From NCBI RefSeq assembly GCF_010183535.1, contig NC_071328.1, positions 6,758,001 through 6,822,000 of the forward strand: DNA of 64,000 nucleotides. Reading direction: 5' to 3'. Positions 14,801-26,799 of the stretch are shown in pieces. Position numbers and translations under genes: made by a program. Origin of the DNA: Caenorhabditis remanei (Eukaryota; Nematoda; Chromadorea; Rhabditida; Rhabditidae). Each line of letters starts with the position of its first letter. The stretch's first letter is position 1. The notes beneath the pieces were generated by a model. That model saw nothing but the letters and a program-made list of their open reading frames with translations, searched no databases and was not told the origin of the DNA.

Positions 14801-15252
14801 ACAATTGAAGACTTTGCGAACCATAATCTCGATTCTCGGTGCACATTGGTCTTTCCGTAATGATTTCTTGGTTGTCCAACATTTGGTACTTCTGGACGCG
14901 TCGGCAGTTTCTGATCTGGGTTTTCTTGATGCATCAGACCATCTGAATCCGTATTCTCCACGACTTCTCTTTTCTCTCCGCTTCCCTCTCCTTCTTCTGT
15001 CTTCATTCGTTTTGTTGGTGGATAATCTGGAAAAGATTGATTGATATTTGGGAATTTTTGAGAGGGAAATTTCTGGCAATTTCTGAGCGAATATTCTGTT
15101 AACGGTGTGAGATTCCGGAGCGTTCCGGTAAAGTTTGCCAAAACGGCTTTTCGGTTTTTCGAAACTTGTTTTTGACTATCAACTTGCTGTTCTTAAATCC
15201 AACTAAAGTTGCATGAACAGCCCGTTATTCTCCAAAACTTACTTCTGTCCAT
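11837..15252 (-). CDS. KDM6/UTX-JMJD3-type JmjC histone demethylase
   Basis: Seven exons on the minus strand: 15252-15243, 15191-14719, 14668-13942, 13384-13200, 13146-12551, 12452-12186, 12077-11837; 832 aa, in frame throughout. KDM6 enzymes remove methyl groups from H3K27 in the nucleus using Fe(II) and 2-oxoglutarate. The jumonji core has the iron-binding HxE in TTGHLENN and the distal histidine in GTYHWVQSNGF, flanked by MGPGDCVWYGVP and IQKPGDLAYV, all typical of this family. A C-terminal zinc module follows (ERCQECR and FCFECC). There are no TPR repeats, so it resembles nematode jmjd-3-type proteins rather than utx-1. The catalytic residues are intact. The 10-nt first exon and its TTTAAG acceptor are the weakest part; in-frame sequence upstream of 15141 has no ATG, which forces such an exon. 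As far as I recall, the C. elegans members are X-linked, so this may be an autosomal paralogue. Confidence 0.85.
13495..13881. mobile_element. Foldback/MITE-like element in a JmjC gene intron
   Basis: The outer 52-bp arms, 13495-13546 and 13830-13881, are inverted copies with about 90% identity. Inner segments 13589-13641 and 13739-13788 also pair, so the whole 387 bp folds back. There is no coding capacity, which fits a non-autonomous DNA transposon. It lies in the 557-bp intron between exons 13942-14668 and 13200-13384, where most neighbouring introns are about 50 bp. A ~24-bp direct repeat (13428-13451 and 13888-13912) flanks it. Confidence 0.8.
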
Positions 15253-15409
15253 TATTCAAGAATCGCTCTAAAATAGAAAATTTATTGAAAATGAATGAAA
15301 ATTATCTAACTCACGTCAAGAGATTTGAAACTTGTGTTTGACGTGTTCTATTTTATTTATTTCGTGATTCTTTGATTTGCGTCTTGCCTGGAAGTGTCTC
15401 CTGTGCATC
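15253..15409. promoter_or_regulatory. Compact divergent promoter, JmjC gene / unknown gene
   Basis: 157 bp separate the two opposite-strand start codons (15252 minus, 15410 plus). The stretch is AT-rich and non-coding. A shared or overlapping promoter is inferred from geometry alone. Confidence 0.45.
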
Positions 15410-16202
15410 ATGGATGGTGTCGAGAGGCTGGAACTGACAAGAACTATCCGTTATCCTTTTCTCAACAACTCCGTGTTCTACAGTAAATTCTGAAAGAGTG
15501 GCAAGGGTTGAAAAGTTTGGAGATTGGATACTTGAAATGTCGACAGATATTGGCAGTGGAGAGGATTCGAATCGTTAAAAAAGATGAAGAATTGCCTGTG
15601 GAACATATACTTTTAGTGATTTGGAAAGGCAAGGTTTCAGTTACAAATGATTCCGGATCATTCGATCGATTAAGGTTCCCTCTGTGAAATGGTAATTTTA
15701 GTTGCCAGCGTCTCTCGTTTTACACACTCTCGGTTTTTTTAAGTACCTCCAAAGACCATGACAAAAAGACAGTGAAATCTAATGTTCCTGTTCTGATTGC
15801 TGGGAAAGAACTTCTGAATGATCTCATGGCACAACTGGGAAGTCCGTTTCGTGAAAGAAACAACGAAAGAGAAGACCCCAAGAAAATCATTGCGCTTTCA
15901 GAAATTCATTACTTTAAGGTAGATCATAATAATTATTTAGTAGATACAGTAACCTGTCAATTTTCAGCTTCGCATGGAAGACCTTCTCAATGTGATAAAT
16001 GGAAGTGAACCAGCGAAGAAAACTGACTTTATACAAGCAGGAGATAGCTTGATTCGTGAGTTTCCTCCTCAATAAATTCTGTGAAATTTCAGAACGCTGG
16101 AACTCCCGCCAAACAACATTGACTCACACACCAAAAATGAGGACACCTCCGAGAAGTAGACAACGAATGTCACCGGATGGGAACGCTGAAATGTTGAATT
16201 GA
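15410..16202 (+). CDS. Unrecognised ~212-aa protein gene with one apparent frameshift
   Basis: I do not recognise this family. Exons 15410-15674, 15744-15918, 15968-16055 and 16093-16202 join in phase with short introns (69, 49 and 37 nt). Within the first exon the frame changes after NNSVFYS at about 15483-15490: one nucleotide is missing, next to a short A run, relative to a continuous reading that resumes as LKEWQGLKSLEIGYLK. The in-frame TGA at 15684 is removed by the 15675-15743 intron (donor AAG|GTTCCC, acceptor TTTTTTTAAG). The protein is soluble, with no signal peptide or membrane segment, and ends in a basic tail rich in T, P and R (KMRTPPRSRQRMSPDG). Either this is a recently broken gene, a sequence error, or the first exon is wrong. 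Confidence 0.5.
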
Positions 16203-19200
16203 TATCATTTTTCTTTTTATTGGGATTTGTTTTTTGATTAAGAAAAAACAAATTTTAGTTCTTCTTTGCCGCAGATGTGCTTTTCCTTCTGACAAATCGG
16301 ATAGATGACAGAAAAGTAAAATTTTTACCGAGTCGGGCACCACAGGGTACATTGGTATGTATGGGTGGATATGTATCAATAAGAGGGTGTTTAATCACTT
16401 TTTAGTCATCTATGTCTTTGAAAATTGGTAATTTTTTTATTCTAGAGAGGATACATGTGTGGATGTGTGTAGAAATGTTTGTGTATGAGAGGTTATCTAT
16501 AACTGATTTCTCAATTTTCCCTAATTTGTCTATCCCCTTTCTCCCAGCACCTGTACTCAACATTTCTTCCTTTCTTTTCTGAGAATTTCCAAAGTTCTTT
16601 CGACATTTCGTGTTCCACTAACTTTTGCTCTCTGACAAGTTCCGTTTCCCGTTTGAAAACGTTTGAACAATTCATTTTTTACAACTTTCCCTTGCAACAA
16701 ACTTTTCATATTTTCTTCTTTTCACCGGAACTCTTTTCCTTTTTCCGTTTACCACCCAACATCATCATGTCAAAAAAAGAAGAAAAGAGAAGCCATAAAA
16801 GGAAGAAAATGAGAGAAAACAAGAAAGAATTTGTGTATGTATATGTTTTTGGAAAACAAATGTGAATTGAAAAAAGAGCAAAGTGACAACTGAAAATGAT
16901 GTGTGCCGTTGTGTGCCAAACGACTAGTAGTATGGGAAGGGTACTCTTCTTTTTCATTCGGAACAATTATTGCTCGAGATTTCTTTTTCACATTATATAC
17001 AGTCAATGTGGGAGGAATCTTATCTCAGGAACTAACTGAAAGCAAACAAGTACTATTTCTTCCAGTATCACACCTGGATAATGCCGGTCTGGTCAAACTC
17101 TTCCTCAAAAACGTTTCTATTTTTTTGTTGGAACTTCAAACCATAACTTCAATCTTTTCTCGAAGAGACTCTTTGCAAATATCAATTTTTCAGCGTTTTC
17201 CAGCACAACCTTGAGTGTCAATGATTCCAAAGTTCCCCAAGTTACCAAAATATAATTTACTATAAACTAACCTATAAAACATAATTAGATACCGCAAGTT
17301 GAAAACATTGACTCAAAAAAGTGACGAGACGATACTGGAAATATAGAAATATATCAACTCATTAGATGATACTGTATTCATAGATGTTGGTAATACTATC
17401 ACTTCGAAACCGGGCGTCCTATTCCCAACAGAAAATACATAAAATCCCCTCACAGATTTTTATCATTTCCTGAATTCACTCCCTCAATAAATCCTTCCAT
17501 CCTCCTCTCTTTTTTACAAAATAATCCCATTTCTTTCCCATTTTGTGAACATCATCATCATCAAAAAACTTGGAGGCGTCCTCCCTCTTTCTCTCTTTCC
17601 CCGGATAATCCAATTTCAGTTTTTTCGTCTCTAACAAACAAACTTTTTTTCCTTTTTTCCAGAGATGAGCAGATATATTTGACCAAATATTTCCTTTTTC
17701 ATTTTTATGAATCATCTGGAAATTCCAACCAATCTAGGATCAGAATTAGACTTTCTGATCATAATTACGCAGACTTTTAAAAGTAACACTTATTGAAGGT
17801 GAAGAATAAAAGTGAATGTGTTGGAATTGTTGGAATGTAGTTGATTATAAAATAAGCAAGGAATGAGTACTGTACACTGTCTGTAATTGTACTCACTGCG
17901 GTAGGCCAAAAGTTAGTGTACCTCCAGTTCCACAACTATAAATGAAAAGTCCCTGAGTTTCGATTTGAGAAGAGGTCAAAACGTGTCCATTATTTTGTGT
18001 GGTAGTGGTTTAGAAAAAAGATAAAAAGTCAATATTTGACCTGTTCTCTCTGTTTTTTGTCTTTCTCTTTCTGTCTGTTTGTCTGTCTCTTTCAAAGCTT
18101 TTTCACTTGCATTTCAATCCGAAAACATGACATTTTATTTGTTTTACGACACCAAACTTTTCCCTTCCGTGGTCTTTGTTTTTTCAGTAAATGAAACTTT
18201 GAATTAGATCTCTGATTAGGAACACAACCTGTTCGGAACAAATGTTCAACTGTCAGAAGTTGTGGAATTCATTGTGATGGAGCAAAATTATTCAGTTATC
18301 AGTTTTGAGATCCAGATGAAAGAAAATATTAGTCACAATCTGAAAATAACTTATCTTTCCACATTAACTCATGACGAAACCATCTTCCCTTTCCGCTTGA
18401 ATATCCAGATTTCATTCTCATCATGAGGTATCTAGACTACACTTTTTCTGTCAATCATAAAACAGAAATCAAGTTGCTCTAGTTTCCAGAATGAAAGATT
18501 TTCAGTTATTACATACATTGGTTTTATAGGAATTTCATTGAATTTCTGCCCAAAGCACACATAAATTTCTACTCAAAACATGAAATTTTTCCTCGCAACA
18601 AGACTCAACATGGTTCATTTCTTATTCCAAATTTCAATTTTCGTTGCCACCTAATATACATTTTCACAACATTTTCTTATGTTTCATTTATATTTCGGCC
18701 AAATTCTAGAGTGACATTTTTTGACAAATTTGAAAATTAAAAAATTGAATGTAGGACGTCAGAACATTACAAAAGTAGAGGATACTGTAGAAGTTGTGAT
18801 GGGCGGAGCATACTTTTGATTGGGTAGAAGAAGAAGAATAATTGGTTAGGTGATAGGAAGAAAAGAAGAAGAAGAGGAAGAGGAAGATCCGCCCCCTTTT
18901 TAGGGTTGGTAGGGCATCTCGTTGTGTTTCTTTTCGTTTCAGTTTGGGTGACTCTCATTCTCTGGAAATTTTAGGAAGAGTTGGGAGTGGGTTTTGAGGT
19001 TTTTATAGATCAATGTATTGTATTAGGTTGAGAAATTAGTATTGGTCTGTTCACATTGTTTCTGCGAAACTCTGGATTGGCCAGCGTAACTATGAATTCT
19101 TCGTTTTCACAGTTTTTAAAGAATTAAAAAAATAACACACTGAAATAGATTTCACATGTAACCGCGTCGTTAAACTTTTTCTGACAGATTTTTTGGTTAG

Positions 19201-22200
19201 ACCGAAAGAATAGTGTAGCCATCGATACCAATTCCAGAAATAATAGTTGCCTTTCCCATTGAACACCGTCACCGAGAAAATCAAATTTCAGTCTAAAAAT
19301 CCTGTCGTTTACTTTGTTTTTGAGTATCTGTCTACCTGAGAGAAAAAAACTAAATCCATATATAATTCAACATGTCAAAGCTTTTCCAGTAATCCTCCTC
19401 TTCTCTTGCTTTCACTCTGAAAATGACGAATCCAGATTTCCGCTGCCATCTCTTCTTTCCTTTCGTCTGCAAATAAATAAAAAATAATCGAGAGCACATA
19501 CACATTTTAAGCCAACTTCTCTCGTTTTCTGTCATCCGAATATCCGTTAATCCAGTTTATTTCAAATTTTTTGGGTGTTTGTTGAATATTGGTGGGAGCT
19601 AGGGGGAGCAGGGAAGGCTCCTCTTCATTTTTCCGGAAAAGGAGCACAGGAGCAAAAACGGGAAGAGACGTGGAAAACGACGGGAGAGAGCAATTTATCT
19701 TTATACACACATTTCATCTCATCCTCTCCTTTTTCTCCTCCATTTTTTTCTATAGCTGGGGGTCCCTGGTTGGTTGGCACATAGCCATCTCTCTCTCTCT
19801 CTCTTTTTTTGGAGAGAGAGAGAGTATGTTGTGCTCGGGGAGCTCTCTCTTCGTGTAAGCCATGATGTGTGAGCAGTGCCCTCCTTTCCCTTCTTCTCCT
19901 GTCGAAACGGAGAAGAAGATGAAGGAAAAAAAGAAGAGAAGACGACACACTTTCTATCTCTTTCTCTTCTTTTCCATGTTTTTCCTTTTACAACGTCTTC
20001 TTCGTCTTCGTCTTTTCTATCACTTCGAGTATATCCCCTCATCCCATCCCACCATCCTTCCGTCCTTTTCCCTTTCGTATATCATCTGAAAAACCGTTCT
20101 TTTTCATCTCAGTTACCTCTTCTGGTTCCCATTTTTGAGTTCAGTCTGACCTTTTTTCCCGTTTAGACTCGTTTTTTATAGTCAGGCATCTCGAATTTCC
20201 GATTTCTCTAGTCTCTTGCAAAAATCATTTGTGTCAAATTACAGGGAGCATTTTTTGAGGGATCTTCTAGTTTTAAGACTGATTATGGTATCTTTCCGAA
20301 AAATTTAAGACCTTATATGGGTGCCTAATTGGAAAACTTTGAAAAAAACTATACTGTGCATATGTTATAGCATTATATTGTATATAAATTTGTAATCTGA
20401 GAATAGGGTGATATAATTTTAGGTTACTGTATAATTTTTAAAGAATTTTCAGTATATCATAACTTCCTCAAAAAGCTTCCAGTAGAATAACATGCCCTAG
20501 AGTTATTCTATTTCTGCTTTTCTAATTTTAAATCTTCTTGGTATAAATTTCAATCCAATTTCCTCATTATTTCTTTTTTTGACCACTCCAATTTCAATTT
20601 CAAAACTGAAATTGTAGTATTGGAATTCATATATCCGTTTTGGGTACAATTTACCAATTTTGTGATTTTACGTAGATTTTGAGCAGAATTTCAAGGCTTT
20701 AGTTTGAATGAATATTCAAATAGTTTTGTTGTTGAGTTACGTTTGGTTTTGCGATTATTTTTCATTCGAAAAAGGTATGTACCTAGATTTAATTTGATAA
20801 TTTTTGTAAATTTTGGTTGGATAATTTATTTTTCAAATTAGTTTTGTATGAAATCCCTCAAAATAAACAAAAGCATGTCCCCTCTCAAAGATATTTGAAA
20901 GTATCACAACATACTCCGTCACTTTTATCAGTCACTCGATCTACACGACTCCTGACAATTAATCATTCGATCTCTCATGTTTCCGACGTCATTCACTCCT
21001 TTTTTGGTCCCTTTTCAGAATAGAATCCCCCGCCCAGTTACATCTTTTTTCGGGAAAAATGTTCATGTTGCTAAGGAAGTTATTCCACTGTTTCCTCTCT
21101 GTCAATCTCTTTTTCTAAAAGGTCACAGAGCAACAAAAAGTGCTCTTTTTCTCTTCGAGAAGTAAGTTTTTCTGAACCTAATTGTTCATCCAACTGGAAT
21201 AAGGTTGCTCAGTGACCATAACTTATTACTGACAGAAAGAAACAACTAGTTTCAGTGAGAACCACGAGGAAAAAATGGGCGGGGAGTTGAAAAAATAGAA
21301 AAACGAAAATGAAGGTTTAGTCAAAAACCTAAGTTCCGTTACTACCAGGTGTAGATGATATTCTTATAACTTGCGTACCTTTGACGGAAATGTGTGCCGT
21401 TTTGAGTATTGTATCCATTACGTTCAAGACTCCTCTTTTCTCAAAAACGATCGGTTCCCAAGATAATCCTTTTTTATTTAATAGACGAGGAAATCCGACA
21501 GGTATAAAACGGAAAAAAGAGAAGAGGGCCCCAATTTTCCAATTTTCTTCTGTTTTTGTTTCTTCTTTCTCAACATATGAAAATTATATAGTCACTCACC
21601 AATAATTATTTTTTCTTCTCCTCTATTTTTTCCAACCCTTCATTTATATATTCATATACTTTTTTCTCTTCTTTTTCTCTCCCATCATCCGTTTTTGTTT
21701 TTGTTCATTTGACCTCCAACTTCCGTCTTCTTTGCAACTTTCAGATAGAGTCTGTTTCCAGGCGGAATGCGTATAGTAACCATATTTCAAGAATTTTTTA
21801 AAAGAAAATCTGTTGTTCCCAAGGATCATCAACCGCTCACAATTTTTTTCCGAAAACTATCTGTTTGTTGGGAATCTGGGTTTTTCACAATAATTTTTTT
21901 AATATCGTGTTTCTAATCTTTCTGAAATACCGTTTATTTTCTATAATCCAATTCATCTTGTCCATTAACCCTATAACGATGATCCATCACCCTTTTCATA
22001 CTTTTGGTCCCTCTTTTTTTTTTGTAAATTCTCAAAAAGAGGTGAAAAGAGAAGATCCAAAAAAGAGTCCAAAAAAGGACTGAAGAAATCAGAGAAGCCA
22101 CAAGAGCACACATACAGAAAAAAGTATTTTGATTTCCATATAGATCAAATTTCACATTTCCCCCTCATCTTTTCCACCATTTTTTTGATTTCTCATCTGA

Positions 22201-25200
22201 ATTTTCGATTTCTTTTTTCCGTTTTTCTTCCCCCCTCGTTTTTCATTCCCACCCCCAATTTCCTTCCCCTTTCCCAATTTTTGCAATTTTTCTTCGTTTT
22301 CGTCCGGAAAAATAACTTGTCGTTTTGGTTCGAGAGCCCAGGCGTCAAAAAGTTATTGAATTGACGTTCTTCGTCTTCTGAAGTATTTTTTGGAATGAAG
22401 TGAGAGTGTGTTTGTGAAGAAGAAAAACGGAGAAATTGGTTTATAGATGAAGAAGGAGAGAAGAAGGAAAAAAGAGAAAGATTTGCAAAATAACACATTC
22501 ATCTGAAATTGGAATCGGAAGAAGAAGAAAAAAGAAGAAAAAAAGAGACCCCCAGCTAGTTTTTGACACATTTTCAATGCTTTTGAACGACAACTTGATT
22601 GCTCGTTTTCTCTCGGTTTACCTGAATTTATGATTTCCGGATTTCCTCTTTTCGAAGGATTCGTAAAACGTTTGTGTTCATTCTTACTCATTTGAAAGCC
22701 TTTCATCCCAAAATTCGAAATTCGAAATCTGAGATATATAATTGAGAATAACATGGGAAGATACGGTATAGAACAGTCTTCATTACAGTAACCCGATCCA
22801 AAAGTCAAATGAATTTTTACTCTCTAAAAAATTATTTCTGTTCACCTTTGTTCTGAACTAGTTCTATTAATTCTCCAACTTTGATTCTATTTTCTAAAAA
22901 TAATTTCAAATTTTCAAATCAAAAAACGAGAACTTGCTTGATCGTTCCTTCTATTTTATTCTCTTCCCTCTGTCTAGACACTGTTTTTTTCTTGTTCTTC
23001 TTCCGAATAATTCATTCAATCCGTCTCTTTTTATTGCAATCATTGTTTTATTAGTTTCACTGATTCTTGGTAAACTTCATAAACTCTGTCTAGCTTCCGG
23101 ACTGAGACAGGTGAACTTGGAAAGAAACAGGAAAAGAAATAAAAATGAGTCGCCGGCATAATTTAATTCTCTCTTGGATACCTGAGTTTTATAGGTTTTT
23201 CATTCGGAATTCGTTCTCTTGGGAACAGAGTTTTAGAAACTTTGTTCTAGTTTTCTCTATTTTTATAGCGGTTTCGGTTTATAGCGATATTCAGAATTGT
23301 GTTCCAATAAAACTGTAAGAAATATGTAAAGAAATAGAAAGTCACAGGGAAAATATATTGTTTCTGATAAATTTCTGTTAAAAATCTAGTAGCCTCAGCC
23401 TATATTTAATTTATCAATCTAGCACATCCCCACGAAAAATTCTTGTTCAAGCCCGTTCCCACGTTCCGCATTTTCTTGTTTTCTGTCTATTTCTGGATGT
23501 ATTCGAAATCTCTAGAATTCATAAATACTTTCCCAATTTCTTCATCCGTTTTCCATCCATTTCTAATATTCCAACTCCTTCAAAACGTCCTATTCTCCAA
23601 CGCTTTCATCCAAATCTTTTGTCCTTTTTCTTTTCCATCACTCCTCATTTTTTCGATATCTGTCTAGTTATTTTGTTGCTTTTTTTCTCCTTTTTCTTTG
23701 TCGGAGGACACAAAAAAGTAGAAAGAAAGAATAAACCAAGCGTAGAAAAAAAGGAGTTATTTTGTGAGTTTCCGGAGTTGTTGTCGAAGAAGAAGAAGAA
23801 GCAGTAGAGAACAAGTTGTCCACGTGTATGACACGGAAGAAGCAGACGTATGAAAGAGAGAGAGAGAGAGCACATGCCAACTCCAACAAGTTCTTATTTT
23901 CCTATCTAACTACCCCTTTTTGGTCCCTTCTGTTTTTTTTTCAAAAACCTGGGATCTCCTGGTCTAACGAGCGTTTAGAGGGGCAATGTCTCTTCTGGAA
24001 TTTCAAGTCTCAGTCACAGAATTCTGAAATCTTATATTAAGTCTTCGTTACAGTAATCCCACTAAAGTTGTACCTGAAATCAGATTTATTGGGAACGAAC
24101 TATTGTTTCGAGAGACAACAGTCTAGACTAATAATATTTTCAAGCTATTCGAACATCGGCTAAACGAGTTTTGTCCCTGAGGAAATCTGGCAAAGAATCA
24201 AAAATACCCTTCATGAGGCTCTACCTTCGATATAAAACTTGAGCTATGTTTTTGTGTAACTGTTCTCGAGAAAACTACAATGTCCTCGTATGAAATGTAA
24301 AATGTTTTTGTATTTAAATCTAATCAAGGATATTATTGGAAGTAATGCTTCTTGAGATTCCCATTAGTAGCGAGAACAGCGATCAAAACGTTTGTGGGTG
24401 AACACATCTCACTTAGTATTTTTGTTTAGCAATGAATCTATAAACTTTAAATTTGGAAATCCCAACGTCGCCTTTGACAACTAAAACCATGAGTAAATTA
24501 ATTAGATTATAGAAGAAGAACTCTCAAGTCATCCCCCAACAAAATAGCTCTAATTAGTCTTTTTTGATCTTCTGTGAATTCCCGAAAGTTCCTTACTTTT
24601 TCCTTAACATTACTGATATTTTTACCTTTGAGCACTTTTCTACATGTCTCATCAAATCAACTCAACTATTCTTCTTTTTCATGTTATTAACTTTTTCTAT
24701 TCGTTTCCTCCGTCCCAAAATTGTACCACCTAAACTATTACATTCTTCCGATTGCCGTCCCCCCCCCAATCAGACATAACTTGTCTATCTCTCTCAGCAG
24801 TTAAGGGGTTGCCCAATCTTGTTCCAATTTCCCATATCCGCAGGCTCGAATATGATTAACCGGAAAAGGAAACACTTAATCTGCACATTACTTTTTTCTG
24901 GATTGAGAGCAGCCAACCACTCGGCACAAATGTCATATCGCATTTGTTGAGGATTCCGACATTCCGAATTATTTTTCTGTCTGATACGAAATGACGTTTA
25001 TGTCTTTTTGAGGATCTTCTGATTTTCTTTACGTTTAGAAAGGTTGTCTGGATTACTCTTTTAGATTTGCTCCTAAACGAATACGACCTATTTTTGCAAT
25101 TCAGTTTTTTTGTATTTTTTGAAAAGCTCTGTCTTGTTTGGCCCCGTCCACGTTTATGCAACTTACTTCTGAATCTCTTGAATGAAAAGATATCAGAAGT

Positions 25201-26799
25201 ACTTTTCTAATCTAGAAAGTTCAATGAACGACTTCTGAATACCGTTTCACAGACTCCGCCCACTTTTTCTCAAAAACATCGTGCTGTTATGATTGGTCCA
25301 CGAAGATCCATGAGTTATACAGTGCCATGATAAATCTGAAGTTAGCCATCTACAGCCCTTATTTTGAAACCTCTGAAATTGAAACTCTCGCATCTTTATG
25401 CACCATTCTCCCGATTTCTCTCAAAGATCTAGCACGATGGATCCTTGAATTTCAACATTTCTCTTCCTCTTCTCCACTTTTCTCTATCAAGATCCATCAG
25501 TTTTCGAGATTCCACCTGTTTCCATAAGAGACCGACTCGTGCTTTCTTTCTTTCTCTTTTTTTCAACCAGTCGACCATATTGTCACCTGCTCCCCGACAT
25601 AAAATTGATATTTTCCCCTCGTTTTGCATTTTCATCGAATTAAAGGAAACACCCCGTTTTCTTACCTTTTTCCGTCAGTTTTTTGCATACAGTTGTGGGA
25701 AAGTAATCCGTCGTTTTCTTCCTCTTTCTTCATCATTTTTTTCACTCATTTTCGTCGATAAACTCGTATTTGTCCAACGGACGACGAAGACGGGAGAGAG
25801 ACATCGGGGCGGAAAAAGAACCGATCGTCCTCCTCTGTCCGTCCGTCGTTTTCTCCCATTTTTTGCCCCTATTCGTTTTTCACACAATACGTCTGCGTCT
25901 CTTCATTATTTATCTATCTCTCACTCATCTATACTTCTCGTTTTTCCCCTTATTTTCTCATTGCCTCCCACTCGCCCACCCCGGTTTTGTCGCCCCACGT
26001 AAATACTCTAAAAACGACACTTATTGATTATATTTTACGTGAAATCATATGTATAGTTGGTTGGAAATCTGGAATAAAACACGTGGCTGAGGAGAGAAGG
26101 ATTTGGAGAAAACTAGGCCATCAGATGGGAGAAGACTGAAGAATTTAGAGGATTCTGTAGCTGGTTTCGTGGGTTTTCTTATTTCAAAAAAAGATCTGAA
26201 AACACCGAAATGAAAAACATTGGAAAACAACAAAAAATCACATGAAATCTATGAATTTTGAAGAAAAATAACAGAAAAACATGCGGAATAAAAGGAAGTT
26301 TTCGATCTGAAATGAATATTTTCGAGGTGTCATTTGAAAGTGCAAATGTTCGGTCACATGAGAATCAACTATTTTGGAGAATTCTTTGAAAAGTTGGTTT
26401 ATTTTCCTATTTCAACTGATTCTAAATTGTTTAAACTCCTGAATAGATCTTTAAAATTAGAAACCACGTGGCTCCAGTGAGTTCCACCTCCTTCTCAATT
26501 CCCACCGTTTCTTCTGAAATCATCCATCTTCGTTGAAATCTTCTCTCTCGTTTTGAAAAAAGAGAAATAAACATATAGTAACGACGTCGAGCAATTTGTT
26601 TACAGAAAACCAACACCTCCATTTCGCTCCACAAATACACATTTCAACGAATGGAACTGAAGTTGAAGTCAATTGTGCCCAATTTTTTGAATTGAAAGAA
26701 GAAGAAAAACAACGAAAAGAAAGAGAAAAAGAATGGATCGAGCGAAGAAAAAGTGAACTTTCTTGCTGAAATTTTGAATAAATCGAGATCTGATTTCAG
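16203..26799. other. 10.6 kb without a supported gene, upstream of tom-1
   Basis: Many short open frames occur on both strands, but they are rich in F, S, L and K and come from polypyrimidine/polypurine runs; none has a domain or coherent splice chain. A (CT)n/(GA)n foldback lies at 19789-19824 and a further GA repeat near 23856-23870. The tom-1 model begins in mid-codon at 26800, so at least one short coding exon must lie here or beyond. I could not choose it among many ATG...GT candidates. The block probably carries tom-1 promoter(s) and 5' introns. Confidence 0.5.
19789..19824. repeat. (CT)n / (GA)n microsatellite foldback
   Basis: A CT run at 19789-19804 is followed by a T run and a GA run at 19812-19824, so the two arms can pair. 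Low-complexity DNA; no function inferred. Confidence 0.85.

Noticed and set aside
15684..15686. In-frame TGA as selenocysteine or readthrough
   Set aside because: A 69-nt intron with a polypyrimidine-TTAAG acceptor removes it in phase.
25445..26002. 185-residue open frame on the plus strand upstream of tom-1
   Set aside because: Composition is dominated by F, S, L and R from polypyrimidine sequence, with no domain and overlapping frames equally open; it looks like chance.
26753..26799. Starting tom-1 at a GTG or from the in-frame sequence just upstream of 26800
   Set aside because: There is no in-frame ATG, and a GATTTCAG acceptor sits exactly at 26799, so this sequence is intron.
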